Shown: in pieces, positions 38,758 through 47,617 of the stretch | Numbering within the stretch: the stretch's first letter is position 1 | Layout: every line of letters starts with the position of its first letter | Source: CAZAOY01 sp964486925 | Lineage (GTDB): Bacteria; Bacillota; Clostridia; Oscillospirales; Ruminococcaceae | NCBI GenBank assembly: GCA_964486925.1 | Contig: CAZAOY010000017.1 | Span: 1 to 47,618 of the forward strand | Reading direction: 5' to 3' | DNA: 47,618 nucleotides | Notes under the pieces: generated by a model | Told to the model about the DNA's origin: nothing | Database searches by the model: none | What the model saw: only the letters and a program-made list of their open reading frames with translations | Position numbers and translations under genes: made by a program

Positions 38758-40518
38758 TTATGACTTTTGCAAGTACTTTTTATATTTTTTTTTAACTTTA
38801 TCAAATATAAGTACTTTATCCATAAAAAATCCACTTAATATAATAAAAATTATATATACTATCCCACCTATTATTATAGAGATAGCGAGTGAAAATGTCA
38901 AGCTTAAATAAAAAATTAAGAATTTATTAACTATTAAAGCGGTTACTGCACACAGAATACCACCGGTAATTGGCAGTCCAAAATCCCTTAAATAATTAAT
39001 GGAAAGCTTAAGTGGCACAATGCGAATACCTCGTTTAACCGATACCTTGTTTAATGAATATAGGCTGTAAACCGTCGCAAACACATAACTAACAAAAGTA
39101 GCGATCGCAGATCCACTAATGTTAAGTTCAGGGATAGCTACAAGATAAAAGTTTAAGATAAATTTAATAATACAGGAGATAAAAATTATCCTAATTGGGG
39201 TGTAGATCTCGTTAATGCTTTGAAAGATTGAGTTTATAGGTCCTATCAGACTAAAGAACACGCTTGATACTGCAAGGATTACAAGTGGTAGCTCTCCTAT
39301 TAGGATAGCGCCGTTTTGCTTGCTAAATAGTAGCTTTAAGATATAAGGCGCTAGCGCCGCCATACCAATCCCTGCGGGGGCAGAGAGGAATAGGGTGGTT
39401 TTAATTATACTATTAATCTTTTCACGCAGTAGCTCGGTGTTACCCTCTGCCCAAGAGGAGGTTATTACAGGGATAGCAGATTTACCGATTAGCGCAGTAA
39501 AGGCGGGTATAAGGTTAAAGAGTGTTACGCTGGCGGCGTAGATACCAAATAAAAACTCGCTATAGGACTCTCCTTTAGAAAGGTAGTCAGCAAACTGCTC
39601 TGTAAACAGCTTTGGAGACTGACTAAAGGAATAGTTTAGGCGATTAATTATCGTCATCATATCAATTAATGATGAAAGCTGCATTACCACAGCGCAGGCG
39701 GTAATGGGCACAGCAACCTTCATTATGCTCTTAAGGATAGACTTGTAGGTTGATGGAATCCGCCTTGTATCGGTGGTATCCTCGCCTAAAGTAGTAGCTT
39801 TCCTTCTCTTTATACGACTATAGATGGCAAGGTATAAAACCCCTGCCGCGGTGCTAAGGGTGATACCAGCCATTGCCCCCGCTGAAGCGTAGGGGATCGC
39901 TACAAACTGTGCGTCGGTTAGGGAATCTACCGCAATTCCAAAGGCAGTACCTGTCCGCTGAAATGAGCGGGTTGCAAGTTGTATCGGCATGTAGGCAAAG
40001 AGCAGACCTGCCACAAGCTTTACCACCGCCTCTACAACCTGTGATACTGCGGTTGGAACCATATCGTTTAGCCCCTCGAAGTACCCACGGTAGGACGCCA
40101 TAATACAGCATAATAGGATAGCGGGAGCGATCACCGCAATAGACGAAGCGGAGTTAGGGCTACCGATAACCTTTGCAAGCTGTGAGGAGGTGAAGAACAA
40201 AAGAACACTGCTTATTACCCCAAATGCTAAGAACAAGGTAAAGGATATCCCAACAACCTTTTTAATGTCTGCATACCTGCCCTGTGCCTTCTTTTCCGCT
40301 ACAATCCTAGCGATAGAGGTGGTAAGACCTGTTATAGCAAATGCGTAAACTGTAGTAAAGATGGTATAGGCACTGCTAAAGTACGCCATACCCGTTTCAC
40401 CTAGAATGTTTAAAAGCGGTATCTTAAATAATGCGCCGATTAGCTTTACAACTATCATTGATATCCCTAATACCACAGCGCCATAGATAAATCCTTTTGT
40501 TTTTTTAGCTTTTGTCAT
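38758..40518 (-). CDS. SpoVB/MurJ-like polysaccharide flippase (YabM type)
   Basis: MOP-superfamily lipid-linked oligosaccharide flippase, 586 residues, about 14 membrane segments. FIYGAVVLGISMIVVKLIGALFK and the MAYFSSAYTIFTTVYAFAITG block are typical N-terminal elements, and ASYRGYFEGLNDMVPTAVSQ is the conserved RGxxQGxxxM-like loop. Located where yabM lies relative to mazG (yabN) in Bacillus, so a YabM/SpoVB-type role in wall or cortex precursor export is likely; MurJ itself cannot be excluded. Confidence 0.87.
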   Translation of the reverse strand: MTKAKKTKGFIYGAVVLGISMIVVKLIGALFKIPLLNILGETGMAYFSSAYTIFTTVYAFAITGLTTSIARIVAEKKAQGRYADIKKVVGISFTLFLAFGVISSVLLFFTSSQLAKVIGSPNSASSIAVIAPAILLCCIMASYRGYFEGLNDMVPTAVSQVVEAVVKLVAGLLFAYMPIQLATRSFQRTGTAFGIAVDSLTDAQFVAIPYASAGAMAGITLSTAAGVLYLAIYSRIKRRKATTLGEDTTDTRRIPSTYKSILKSIMKVAVPITACAVVMQLSSLIDMMTIINRLNYSFSQSPKLFTEQFADYLSKGESYSEFLFGIYAASVTLFNLIPAFTALIGKSAIPVITSSWAEGNTELLREKINSIIKTTLFLSAPAGIGMAALAPYILKLLFSKQNGAILIGELPLVILAVSSVFFSLIGPINSIFQSINEIYTPIRIIFISCIIKFILNFYLVAIPELNISGSAIATFVSYVFATVYSLYSLNKVSVKRGIRIVPLKLSINYLRDFGLPITGGILCAVTALIVNKFLIFYLSLTFSLAISIIIGGIVYIIFIILSGFFMDKVLIFDKVKKKYKKYLQKS

Positions 40519-40659
40519 ACTTCTACCCCATATTTCATTTATTTATCCGCCTAAAGATTAAGGCTTTAAAACGTAATAGACTTATAAAATTATATTGTAG
40601 CATTTTGTATATATGACAAGCAGTGTGTTTTTAAGGTTAAAACTACTATATAAACTGAT

Positions 40660-41316
40660 TTAATTATTGGCATTTAAGATGATACCTGCTATCTCTGCGG
40701 TATCTTTAGCGATAAAATCGGCATTAGCGGACTTTAACTCATCCATATCTCCAAAGCCGTATAAAACCCCGATAGAGGCTAGATTATTCTCCTTCGCACC
40801 GATTATATCGTGCTTTCTGTCACCAATCATGATGACCTTTGATAGGTCGGTTAGGTTGTTTTGCTCTATCACATATGCGATAACCTCTGACTTTTGGTCA
40901 CGTGTACCATCAAGCTCACATCCGCCTACAAAGGTAAAGTAGTCTAACAGATTAAAGTGCTTAAGTATCTTTTTAGCGTAGATAGTAGGCTTTGAGGTAG
41001 CGACGAATAGGGTTTTGCTGTTTTGCTTAAGCGTATTCAGTAGGGTGTCAATCCCGTCGTAAACCTCGTTTTGATACAAGCCTTTTATGCTGTAGACTTC
41101 ACGGTATTTAGATACGGCGGTTTCGGCATCCTCTTTGCTAAAGCCGTAGTATTCACTAAATGATACCCTAAGGGGAGGGCCGATAAAACGTTTTAGTGAG
41201 TCAAGCGGTTCGTCTATCCCAAAGTGTGAGAGCGCATAGGAAACCGCCTTGGTTATACCCTCTTCAGGGTTAGTGAGTGTGCCGTCTAGGTCAAACAGTA
41301 TGTAGTCATAGCTCAT
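40660..41316 (-). CDS. HAD-IA hydrolase (phosphoglycolate phosphatase-like)
   Basis: A 218-residue HAD phosphatase. Motif I FDLDGTLTNP with the nucleophile Asp, motif II VATSKP, motif III Lys near QKSEVIAY and motif IV MIGDRKHDIIGAKENN. The cap is the alpha-helical type 1. Subfamily pattern FIGPPLRVSFSEYYGF is frequent in proteins annotated as 5'-nucleotidase or phosphoglycolate phosphatase; substrate uncertain. Divergent from the aconitase gene. Confidence 0.86.
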   Translation of the reverse strand: MSYDYILFDLDGTLTNPEEGITKAVSYALSHFGIDEPLDSLKRFIGPPLRVSFSEYYGFSKEDAETAVSKYREVYSIKGLYQNEVYDGIDTLLNTLKQNSKTLFVATSKPTIYAKKILKHFNLLDYFTFVGGCELDGTRDQKSEVIAYVIEQNNLTDLSKVIMIGDRKHDIIGAKENNLASIGVLYGFGDMDELKSANADFIAKDTAEIAGIILNANN

Positions 41317-41472
41317 TTTAATAACACCTCATTTATATTTATTTATATATATTGTAACATAAATCTTGTTAAAAATAAAGAGATTTTGCAAGGGAAAAGA
41401 TTAAATATTTCAAAAGTTTGTTAATTTTTTGAAAAACTTTTGGATTTATCCTTAAAATTTTTGCGGTCACCG

Positions 41473-41501
41473 TTGACTTTTTTGCAAAAATAGGTTATCA
41501 T
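41473..41501 (+). promoter_or_regulatory. Promoter of the aconitase operon
   Basis: TTGACT (41473-41478) and TATCAT (41496-41501), 17-base spacer. Upstream are an inverted repeat CAAAAGTTT/AAACTTTTG (41411-41419, 41434-41442) and a weak Rex-like half-site TTGTTAA at 41418. Confidence 0.6.
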
Positions 41502-41637
41502 ATATTATATGAACAAAATGAGTATTATGTAAAATGCAATAAAACACTACTAATAACCATCAAATCAGAGGGTGGCTTTGTACGATTTCTTTAGGTGTTA
41601 CATTTGCAACTTAATATTAGAAAGAGGGGCTTACCAT

Positions 41638-43581
41638 ATGGGATTATCTATTGCGCAAAAGATCATTAAAAACCATCTTGTTGATGGTGTGACCGAGGTG
41701 GGTAACGAGATTTCAATTAAGATTGACCAGACCCTTACCCAGGACGCTACAGGGACTATGGTGTATCTGGAGTTTGAAGCTATGGGAGTTAAGCGGGTTA
41801 AAACCGAAAAATCGGTAGCATACATCGACCATAATACGCTACAATCGGGGTTTGAAAATGCAGATGACCACCGCTATATCGGTTCTGTTGCTAAAAAGCA
41901 TGGGTTATACTACTCTCGTGCGGGTAACGGAATCTGCCACCAGGTACATCTAGAGCGTTTTGCAGTTCCAGGTAAGACCCTTATTGGATCGGACAGCCAT
42001 ACACCTACCTGTGGTGGGATTGGTATGTTTGCCTGTGGTGCGGGCGGACTAGACGTTGCGGTTGCTTTAGGCGGCGGAGCATACTACATAAACATGCCAA
42101 AGATTGTACACATTAACCTTGTGGGTAAGCTTTCGGTTGGGGCTTCAGCAAAGGATATTATCCTAGAGGTATTACGGCTTTTAACCGTTAACGGAGGTGT
42201 TTCCAAGGTTATCGAGTACGGTGGTGCGGCACTGGAAAATCTGTCCGTTCCCGAACGTGCGACCATTACCAACATGGGGGCGGAGCTTGGAGCGACCACC
42301 TCAATCTTCCCGTCAGATAAGGTAACTCGTGAATTTCTAAAGGCACAGGGCAGAGAGCATGACTGGTGTGAGCTTTCCGCCGACCCGGACGTTATATATG
42401 ATGAGAGCTATACCGTAGACCTATCCACTCTAAAACCGCTTGCCGCGTGTCCGCATAGCCCCGATAACGTTAAACAGATCTCACAGCTAGGTTCGCTAAA
42501 GGTAGATCAAGTGTGTATTGGTTCTTGTACTAACTCGTCTTTACAGGATATGATGAAGGTTGCACAGATTCTAAAAGGCAAGACCGTTCACCCTGATGTT
42601 AGCCTATCAATCGCACCAGGTTCAAAGCAGGTACTAACTATGCTTGTAGAGAACGGTGCTTTAGCGGATATGATAGATGCGGGTGCGAGGATTTTAGAAT
42701 CTGCCTGCGGCCCATGTATCGGTATGGGGCAGTCGCCTAATTCGGGCGGGGTGTCGCTACGTACCTTTAACCGTAACTTTGAGGGACGTTCGGGTACAGC
42801 GGATGCACAGGTGTATCTGGTAAGCCCGGAGGTAGCGGCGGTATCCGCTCTACGTGGAGTGTTAACCGATCCTACCACCGTGCTAAAGAGTGAGTTTAAC
42901 TATAAACAGCCTAAGCGCTTTACCGTAAATGACAATATGGTAGAGCCACCTATTGCCGAGGAACAGATGGACACCGTTGAGATACTGCGTGGGCCTAACA
43001 TTAAGGAGTTTCCGGTATCCACCCCGCTAGAGAACAGTATTACCGCCACCGCTACCCTAAAGGTAGGGGACAACATAACCACCGACCATATTATGCCGGC
43101 GGGCGCAAAGCTACTTCCGTACCGCTCAAATATACCGTACCTATCACAGTACAGCTTCTCTGTATGTGATCCTACCTTCCCAGAACGTGCTAAAGCGGCA
43201 AAGAGCAATATAATCATCGGAGGAGCAAACTACGGTCAAGGCTCATCGAGGGAGCACGCCGCATTAGTGCCGCTATACCTTGGGGTTAGGGCGGTTGTTG
43301 TAAAGAGCTTTGCAAGGATTCACCGCGCAAACCTTGTTAACGCAGGTATCCTACCGTTTACCTTTAAAAATGAAGCTGATTATGATAAAATCGAGCAAGG
43401 GGACGAACTAGAGCTTGCAAATATCAGAACACTAATAGAACAAGGTGGGGAGATAACCTTAGTTAACAAGACTAAGAATATATCAATTGAGCTCCTCTGC
43501 CCGCTATCAGGACGTGCAAAGGATATTATACTAGAGGGTGGGTTATTAAACTACACCGCTATGAATATAAAAGAGAGTTAA
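41638..43581 (+). CDS. acn: Aconitate hydratase
   Basis: [4Fe-4S] enzyme isomerising citrate to isocitrate, 647 residues, the short anaerobe/mitochondrial-like class. DQTLTQDATGTMVYLEFEA and GSDSHTPTCGGIGMFACGAG near the N-terminus, cluster cysteines in GSCTNSSLQDM and ACGPCIGMGQ, and the swivel domain with GGANYGQGSSREHAALVPLYL. ATG 41638 follows AGAGGGG; an in-frame start at 41572 adds a poor N-terminus. Cotranscribed with the isocitrate dehydrogenase gene (13-base gap): an oxidative branch to 2-oxoglutarate for glutamate synthesis. Confidence 0.94.
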   Translation: MGLSIAQKIIKNHLVDGVTEVGNEISIKIDQTLTQDATGTMVYLEFEAMGVKRVKTEKSVAYIDHNTLQSGFENADDHRYIGSVAKKHGLYYSRAGNGICHQVHLERFAVPGKTLIGSDSHTPTCGGIGMFACGAGGLDVAVALGGGAYYINMPKIVHINLVGKLSVGASAKDIILEVLRLLTVNGGVSKVIEYGGAALENLSVPERATITNMGAELGATTSIFPSDKVTREFLKAQGREHDWCELSADPDVIYDESYTVDLSTLKPLAACPHSPDNVKQISQLGSLKVDQVCIGSCTNSSLQDMMKVAQILKGKTVHPDVSLSIAPGSKQVLTMLVENGALADMIDAGARILESACGPCIGMGQSPNSGGVSLRTFNRNFEGRSGTADAQVYLVSPEVAAVSALRGVLTDPTTVLKSEFNYKQPKRFTVNDNMVEPPIAEEQMDTVEILRGPNIKEFPVSTPLENSITATATLKVGDNITTDHIMPAGAKLLPYRSNIPYLSQYSFSVCDPTFPERAKAAKSNIIIGGANYGQGSSREHAALVPLYLGVRAVVVKSFARIHRANLVNAGILPFTFKNEADYDKIEQGDELELANIRTLIEQGGEITLVNKTKNISIELLCPLSGRAKDIILEGGLLNYTAMNIKES

Positions 43582-43594
43582 GGAGTAGATTAGG

Positions 43595-44761
43595 ATGGAA
43601 AAGACTAAAGAACAAGAGATACTATCAGCAGTAGACAGATATCGTGACCTCGTGGTAGCGCAGCTTAAACGGGTTCAAAGGATGAAGGAACAGAAGGATT
43701 TTGTGGATTACAGCAAGCTTGATAAGATTATTATCGGTGTCTGCGGTGGGGACGGAATAGGGCCTGTTATCACTAGTGAAACCCAAAAGGTGCTAGAAAA
43801 GCTGTTGGCTGGCGATATCCAAAAGGGCAAGATTGAATTTAGGGTTATCGACGGGCTTACAATTGAAAATCGTGTTGCAAAGAACCAAGCGATACCAAGT
43901 GATGTGCTAGAGGAACTAAAGAAGTGTCACGTTATCCTAAAAGGGCCTACCACAACGCCACGTGCGGGCGACCCATGGCCAAATATCGAGAGCGCTAACG
44001 TTGCTATGAGAAAGGAGCTTGATCTTTTTGCAAATGTTAGACCGGTTAAGGTTCCAAGCGAAGGTATTGACTGGACATTCTTTAGAGAGAACACCGAAGG
44101 TGCATATACGCTAGGCTCTAGCGGGGTTAATGTTGATGAGGATCTAGCCTTTGACTTTACCGTTACAACCACTCAAGGTACAGAGCGTATCGCAAAGCTT
44201 GCCTATGAGTTTGCAAAGAACAACAACAAGGATAGAGTATCAATAATTACCAAAGCAAACGTTGTTAAGACTACCGATGGAAAGTTTTTAAAGCTCTGCC
44301 AAGAGATCGGTAAAGACTACCCATCCATCACCACCGACGACTGGTACATCGATATCCTAACCGCTAAGCTAATCGACCAAAAGCGCCGTCGTGACTTTAA
44401 GGTATTTATACTACCTAACCTATATGGCGATATTATCACCGATGAAGCGGCAGAGTTTCAAGGTGGGGTTGGTACAGCGGGTAGTGCTAATATCGGTAAG
44501 GAATACGCTATGTTTGAAGCGATCCACGGCTCTGCGCCACGTATGGTTGACGAAGGACGTGACATCTACGCTGACCCATGCTCTATGCTAAGGGCGGGCG
44601 TACTACTACTTTCTCATATAGGATATCAAGAGCTTTCTGAAAAGCTAGAAAAAGCACTTGACTACTGTATGTATGAGGACAAGAAGTATACAATAACAGG
44701 TAGAGATACAGGTTGTACCACAGCAGAGTTTGGTAACTACGTACTCGAACAGATAAAATAA
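43595..44761 (+). CDS. Isocitrate/isopropylmalate dehydrogenase family protein (probable NAD(P)-isocitrate dehydrogenase)
   Basis: Decarboxylating beta-hydroxyacid dehydrogenase, 388 residues. VCGGDGIGPVIT opens the fold. The substrate loop FANVRPVKVPS with RENTEGAYTLGSSG, the metal site NLYGDIITDEAAEFQGGVGT and the cofactor loop AIHGSAPRMVDEGRDIYADP are visible. The aconitase partner points to isocitrate rather than isopropylmalate. Unlike most family members it has a 33-residue helical N-terminal extension rich in Lys/Arg/Gln. NAD specificity is not certain from sequence. Confidence 0.88.
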   Translation: MEKTKEQEILSAVDRYRDLVVAQLKRVQRMKEQKDFVDYSKLDKIIIGVCGGDGIGPVITSETQKVLEKLLAGDIQKGKIEFRVIDGLTIENRVAKNQAIPSDVLEELKKCHVILKGPTTTPRAGDPWPNIESANVAMRKELDLFANVRPVKVPSEGIDWTFFRENTEGAYTLGSSGVNVDEDLAFDFTVTTTQGTERIAKLAYEFAKNNNKDRVSIITKANVVKTTDGKFLKLCQEIGKDYPSITTDDWYIDILTAKLIDQKRRRDFKVFILPNLYGDIITDEAAEFQGGVGTAGSANIGKEYAMFEAIHGSAPRMVDEGRDIYADPCSMLRAGVLLLSHIGYQELSEKLEKALDYCMYEDKKYTITGRDTGCTTAEFGNYVLEQIK

Positions 44762-44785
44762 TTAGATAGATACAAACACCGATAG

Positions 44786-44806
44786 GGAACGCATTTTATG
44801 CGTTCC
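44786..44806 (+). terminator. Hairpin after the isocitrate dehydrogenase gene
   Basis: GGAACGCAT (44786-44794) pairs perfectly with ATGCGTTCC (44798-44806) over a 3-base loop. No T-run follows; instead the 17-bp repeat array begins, so termination efficiency is unclear. Confidence 0.55.
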
Positions 44807-44891
44807 TAGGGTGTATATGTATCTAAGGTGTGTGGTGTTTCTATGGTGTGTTTGTATCTAGGGTGTATGTATTGCTAGGGTGTATGTCATA
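44806..44891 (+). repeat. Five-unit 17/18-bp tandem repeat upstream of rex
   Basis: Units start at 44806, 44823, 44841, 44858 and 44875 (lengths 17, 18, 17, 17, 17), each opening CTAnGGTGTRTnT-like (for example CTAGGGTGTATGTATTG). A GT-rich VNTR-like array unlike the surrounding sequence. Confidence 0.85.
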
Positions 44892-44949
44892 CTATAAACA
44901 TTTCAGTGGTTAACCCAATAAATTAAGATAACTATATAGATAAATAGAG

Positions 44950-45624
44950 GTGATAATAATAGCTAAACCAAATATTTCGGATTCGGTAATTAGACGTTTA
45001 CCTAGGTACTATAGGTTCTTAGGCGAACTGTTAAACAGCGGGGTAGAACGGATCTCGTCAAAGGAGCTTTCCGCTAGAATGGGGCTTACAGCCTCCCAGA
45101 TAAGGCAGGATCTTAACTGTTTTGGCGGGTTTGGACAACAAGGATACGGCTATAATATTATCGAACTCCATGGGGAGATTGAAAGCATACTCGGTATTAA
45201 CAACAAGGTTAGAGTTATACTAATAGGGGCGGGGAATTTAGGTCTTGCTATCGCCTCTTATATGAACTTTAAACAACGTGGATTTCAACTTGTTGCTATC
45301 TTTGAAAAGGACGAGGAGAAGATTGGGAAGAAGATTAGGGATGTACCAATATATAATATAAACGAGGTTACTAGGATCTGTGACCAAGAAAAGCCAACGG
45401 CGGCGGTGCTTTGTGTACCTAAGGATGTGGCGAGGAAGGTGGTTTCGGATCTAATACCTTTAGGTATTAATGGATTTTTAAACTTTAGTCACTATGATAT
45501 AGCTTTAGAGCATAAGGATATCTATGTGGAGAACGTTCATATAAGTGACAGCTTTATGACATTAGGGTTTAAACTAAAGCATAAAAAGAGCGTGTCAAAA
45601 GATGATGGATTACAGGATTATTAA
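44950..45624 (+). CDS. rex: Redox-sensing transcriptional repressor Rex
   Basis: NADH/NAD+-responsive repressor of fermentation and hydrogenase genes. Winged helix (about residues 10-80: VIRRLPRYYRFLGELLNSGV, RMGLTASQIRQDLNCFGGFG) and a Rossmann NAD domain with VILIGAGNLGLAIASYMNF, then the domain-swapped C-terminal helix. Total 220-224 residues, normal. The start is odd: GTG 44950 overlaps the only SD (AGAGGTG 44946-44952), while the properly spaced codon at 44959 is ATA, exactly where MAK would be expected (ATA GCT AAA). A weak or non-standard start is implied. Confidence 0.93.
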   Translation: MIIIAKPNISDSVIRRLPRYYRFLGELLNSGVERISSKELSARMGLTASQIRQDLNCFGGFGQQGYGYNIIELHGEIESILGINNKVRVILIGAGNLGLAIASYMNFKQRGFQLVAIFEKDEEKIGKKIRDVPIYNINEVTRICDQEKPTAAVLCVPKDVARKVVSDLIPLGINGFLNFSHYDIALEHKDIYVENVHISDSFMTLGFKLKHKKSVSKDDGLQDY

Positions 45625-45652
45625 TTGTATACCTGTATAAGGAGTATTGCTT

Positions 45653-46441
45653 ATGGATAAATTTTTAGAGTTTATAAAGGGTAATAGTGACAAGCTAATA
45701 TCTGCGGGTATCGCATTAGTGGGGGGATATTTCCTTATTAAAGCGGTTCTTATGATACTGGACAAATCGCTTACTAAGAGTAAGCTTGATATTACTGCAC
45801 ATAAGTTTATGTTATCCTTCTCAAAGACAATACTTTATATCATCCTTGTAATTGTAGTGCTTTCGCAACTTAAGTTTGATATGAACTCCATCGTAGCGCT
45901 AATGGGCGCGGTGGGAATCGCTATTGGGCTTGCGATTCAAGGTACTGTCGCAAACATTACAGGCGGAATTACTATACTAATGAGTAAACCGTTTGTTGCG
46001 GGGGATTTTATCGAGGTTAACTCGGTTCTAGGCACTGTATCCTCTATAAACATCGCTCAGACAAAGATAAATACCTTTGATAACAAAGCAATATTTATCC
46101 CAAACTCCGAGATATCAGCAAGTAAGATTATAAACTACTCTGCAGAACCTAATAGAAGGTTGGATCTTATCTTTCCAATTAGCTACAGCAATGATTTTAA
46201 CCTTGCAAAAGAGATTATAACCGAAATTGTATCCAAACACCCAGATATTCTAGCTGATCCTGTGCCGATTATTAGGGTAACAGAGCTATCCCAACACTCA
46301 ATAGATATCGCCGTTAAGGTGTGGGTTTTAACCGATAGATTTTGGGATGTTAGGTTTGACCTTCTGGAGAGTGTGTTAAAGGCGTTTGGCGAGAATGGAA
46401 TTAATGTGCCGTTTAATCAGTTAGATGTGCATATAAAATAG
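45653..46441 (+). CDS. Small-conductance mechanosensitive channel (MscS family)
   Basis: A 262-residue channel with three N-terminal membrane segments (about 16-36, 58-80 and the pore helix 85-110 with MGAVGIAIGLAIQGTVANITGG, the Gly/Ala-packed TM3). The beta and C-terminal alpha/beta domains follow (KPFVAGDFIEVNSVLGTVSSI, FIPNSEIS). Releases osmolytes on hypo-osmotic shock. ATG 45653 with AAGGAG 8 bases upstream is preferred over TTG 45647. It follows rex by 28 bases and is probably cotranscribed. Confidence 0.92.
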   Translation: MDKFLEFIKGNSDKLISAGIALVGGYFLIKAVLMILDKSLTKSKLDITAHKFMLSFSKTILYIILVIVVLSQLKFDMNSIVALMGAVGIAIGLAIQGTVANITGGITILMSKPFVAGDFIEVNSVLGTVSSINIAQTKINTFDNKAIFIPNSEISASKIINYSAEPNRRLDLIFPISYSNDFNLAKEIITEIVSKHPDILADPVPIIRVTELSQHSIDIAVKVWVLTDRFWDVRFDLLESVLKAFGENGINVPFNQLDVHIK

Positions 46442-46523
46442 TATCTACCTTAAATAATATGAAGGGCGGTGTGGTGCACGGATAGCCAAACAAAAACTGC
46501 TAAGCTAGATGTGCATAAAATTT

Positions 46524-47405
46524 ATGATAATAGAACTAATCTCATCCTCTGCTACAGCGAAGATTAATTCGGTTGGAGCAGAGCTTATCTCCTATGTAGA
46601 CGTGTTTGGTACAGAGTACATCTGGCAACAAGACGAGAAGTATTGGGGAAGCTCCTCTCCCATACTCTTTCCTATAATCGGAAATCTACGTAATGGAGTG
46701 GTTAACATTGAGGGCAAGCAGTATGCAATACCAAAGCATGGGTTCTGCCGAAGGGCGGACTTTAATGTAACCTATTCTTCTAAGGAAAAGGCGGTTTTTA
46801 ATTACACCTTTAATGAGGAAACTCTAAAGATGTATCCATATAAATTTAGCTTATCCCTTACCTACACATTAGTGGATGCTACCTTAACCATCACATACCA
46901 GGTTTTAAACCTTGATGACAAAAGGATGTACTACTGCCTTGGAGCGCACCCTGCATTTAACATACCGCTGACAAACTGCGGTAGCTTCGAGGAATACTCT
47001 ATAAGCTTTAACAAGGATGAGTACGGTAATGCGCTTGTATACGACCTTGAAAAGCTAGAGTTTGATGTAAACAACAGAAGGCTTTTAATCGATAACGGCA
47101 ACAAGCTAGACCTTAGATATGATCTTTTTGATGAAGATGCTGTCTACTTTGACACCATTAACTCAAACAAGGTAGAGATCTGCCACCGACTACATGGACG
47201 TGGTGTTGGGGTAGAGTTTAACGGATTTTCCTCCGTTGCTTTCTGGACACCAATTAAAAAGAATGCACCGTTTATCTGTGTTGAACCGTGGAATGGCTGT
47301 GCTGTATGCAGTGATGAGGATGACGAGTTTGCTAATAAGCGTGGGGTTATAGCGCTAGATCCAAACAAGCAATGCTCGCACGAGCTTATAATCACAGGTA
47401 TATAG
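46524..47405 (+). CDS. Aldose 1-epimerase family protein (LacX/YeaD-like)
   Basis: Galactose-mutarotase-like beta-sandwich, 293 residues from ATG 46524 (298 from ATG 46509; neither has a clear SD). INSVGAELISYVDVFGTEYIWQ opens the domain; PKHGFCRRADF, the catalytic His in YYCLGAHPAFNIPL and the catalytic Glu in CVEPWNGC are present. It equilibrates sugar anomers, but this subgroup often acts on sugar phosphates or unknown sugars. It may be partnered functionally with the gal genes at 10.7-15.8 kb, though it is not linked to them. Confidence 0.86.
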   Translation: MIIELISSSATAKINSVGAELISYVDVFGTEYIWQQDEKYWGSSSPILFPIIGNLRNGVVNIEGKQYAIPKHGFCRRADFNVTYSSKEKAVFNYTFNEETLKMYPYKFSLSLTYTLVDATLTITYQVLNLDDKRMYYCLGAHPAFNIPLTNCGSFEEYSISFNKDEYGNALVYDLEKLEFDVNNRRLLIDNGNKLDLRYDLFDEDAVYFDTINSNKVEICHRLHGRGVGVEFNGFSSVAFWTPIKKNAPFICVEPWNGCAVCSDEDDEFANKRGVIALDPNKQCSHELIITGI

Positions 47406-47425
47406 TTGTAGTTAAAAAGCTTAGA

Positions 47426-47467
47426 TGTAGTCGCTGTATATCCTACTTATCGATAATAGCGGCTACA
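47426..47467 (+). terminator. Hairpin after the aldose-epimerase gene
   Basis: TGTAGTCGCT (47426-47435) pairs with AGCGGCTACA (47458-47467), one G-U, 22-base loop; no T-run. Confidence 0.4.
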
Positions 47468-47520
47468 GCATTAAAAGCATTGAATGTAGATAGATATGAA
47501 TTATCACAACCCAATACTAT

Positions 47521-47554
47521 ATAAATATGCGTATGTTAGCATACGCATATTTAT
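47521..47554. terminator. Strong 15-bp hairpin upstream of the window-end promoter
   Basis: A perfect 15-bp stem (47521-47535 with 47540-47554) and a TTAG loop. The 3' arm ends TTTAT. Probably ends the rex/MscS/epimerase transcript before the next promoter. Confidence 0.6.
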
Positions 47555-47588
47555 ATGAAGGAATATAGCTTAAATCTTGCAAACACAC

Positions 47589-47617
47589 TTGACATTGGTA
47601 GCGTTGTAGTGTATAAT
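47589..47617 (+). promoter_or_regulatory. Consensus promoter reading out of the window
   Basis: TTGACA (47589-47594) and TATAAT (47612-47617) with a 17-base spacer, a perfect sigma-A promoter. Its gene lies beyond the window. Confidence 0.82.

Noticed and set aside
41567..41575. AGAGGGTGG upstream of the aconitase gene as a T-box core
   Set aside because: No ACCGCG continuation, terminator/antiterminator pair or Stem I; aconitase is not a T-box target. Chance match.
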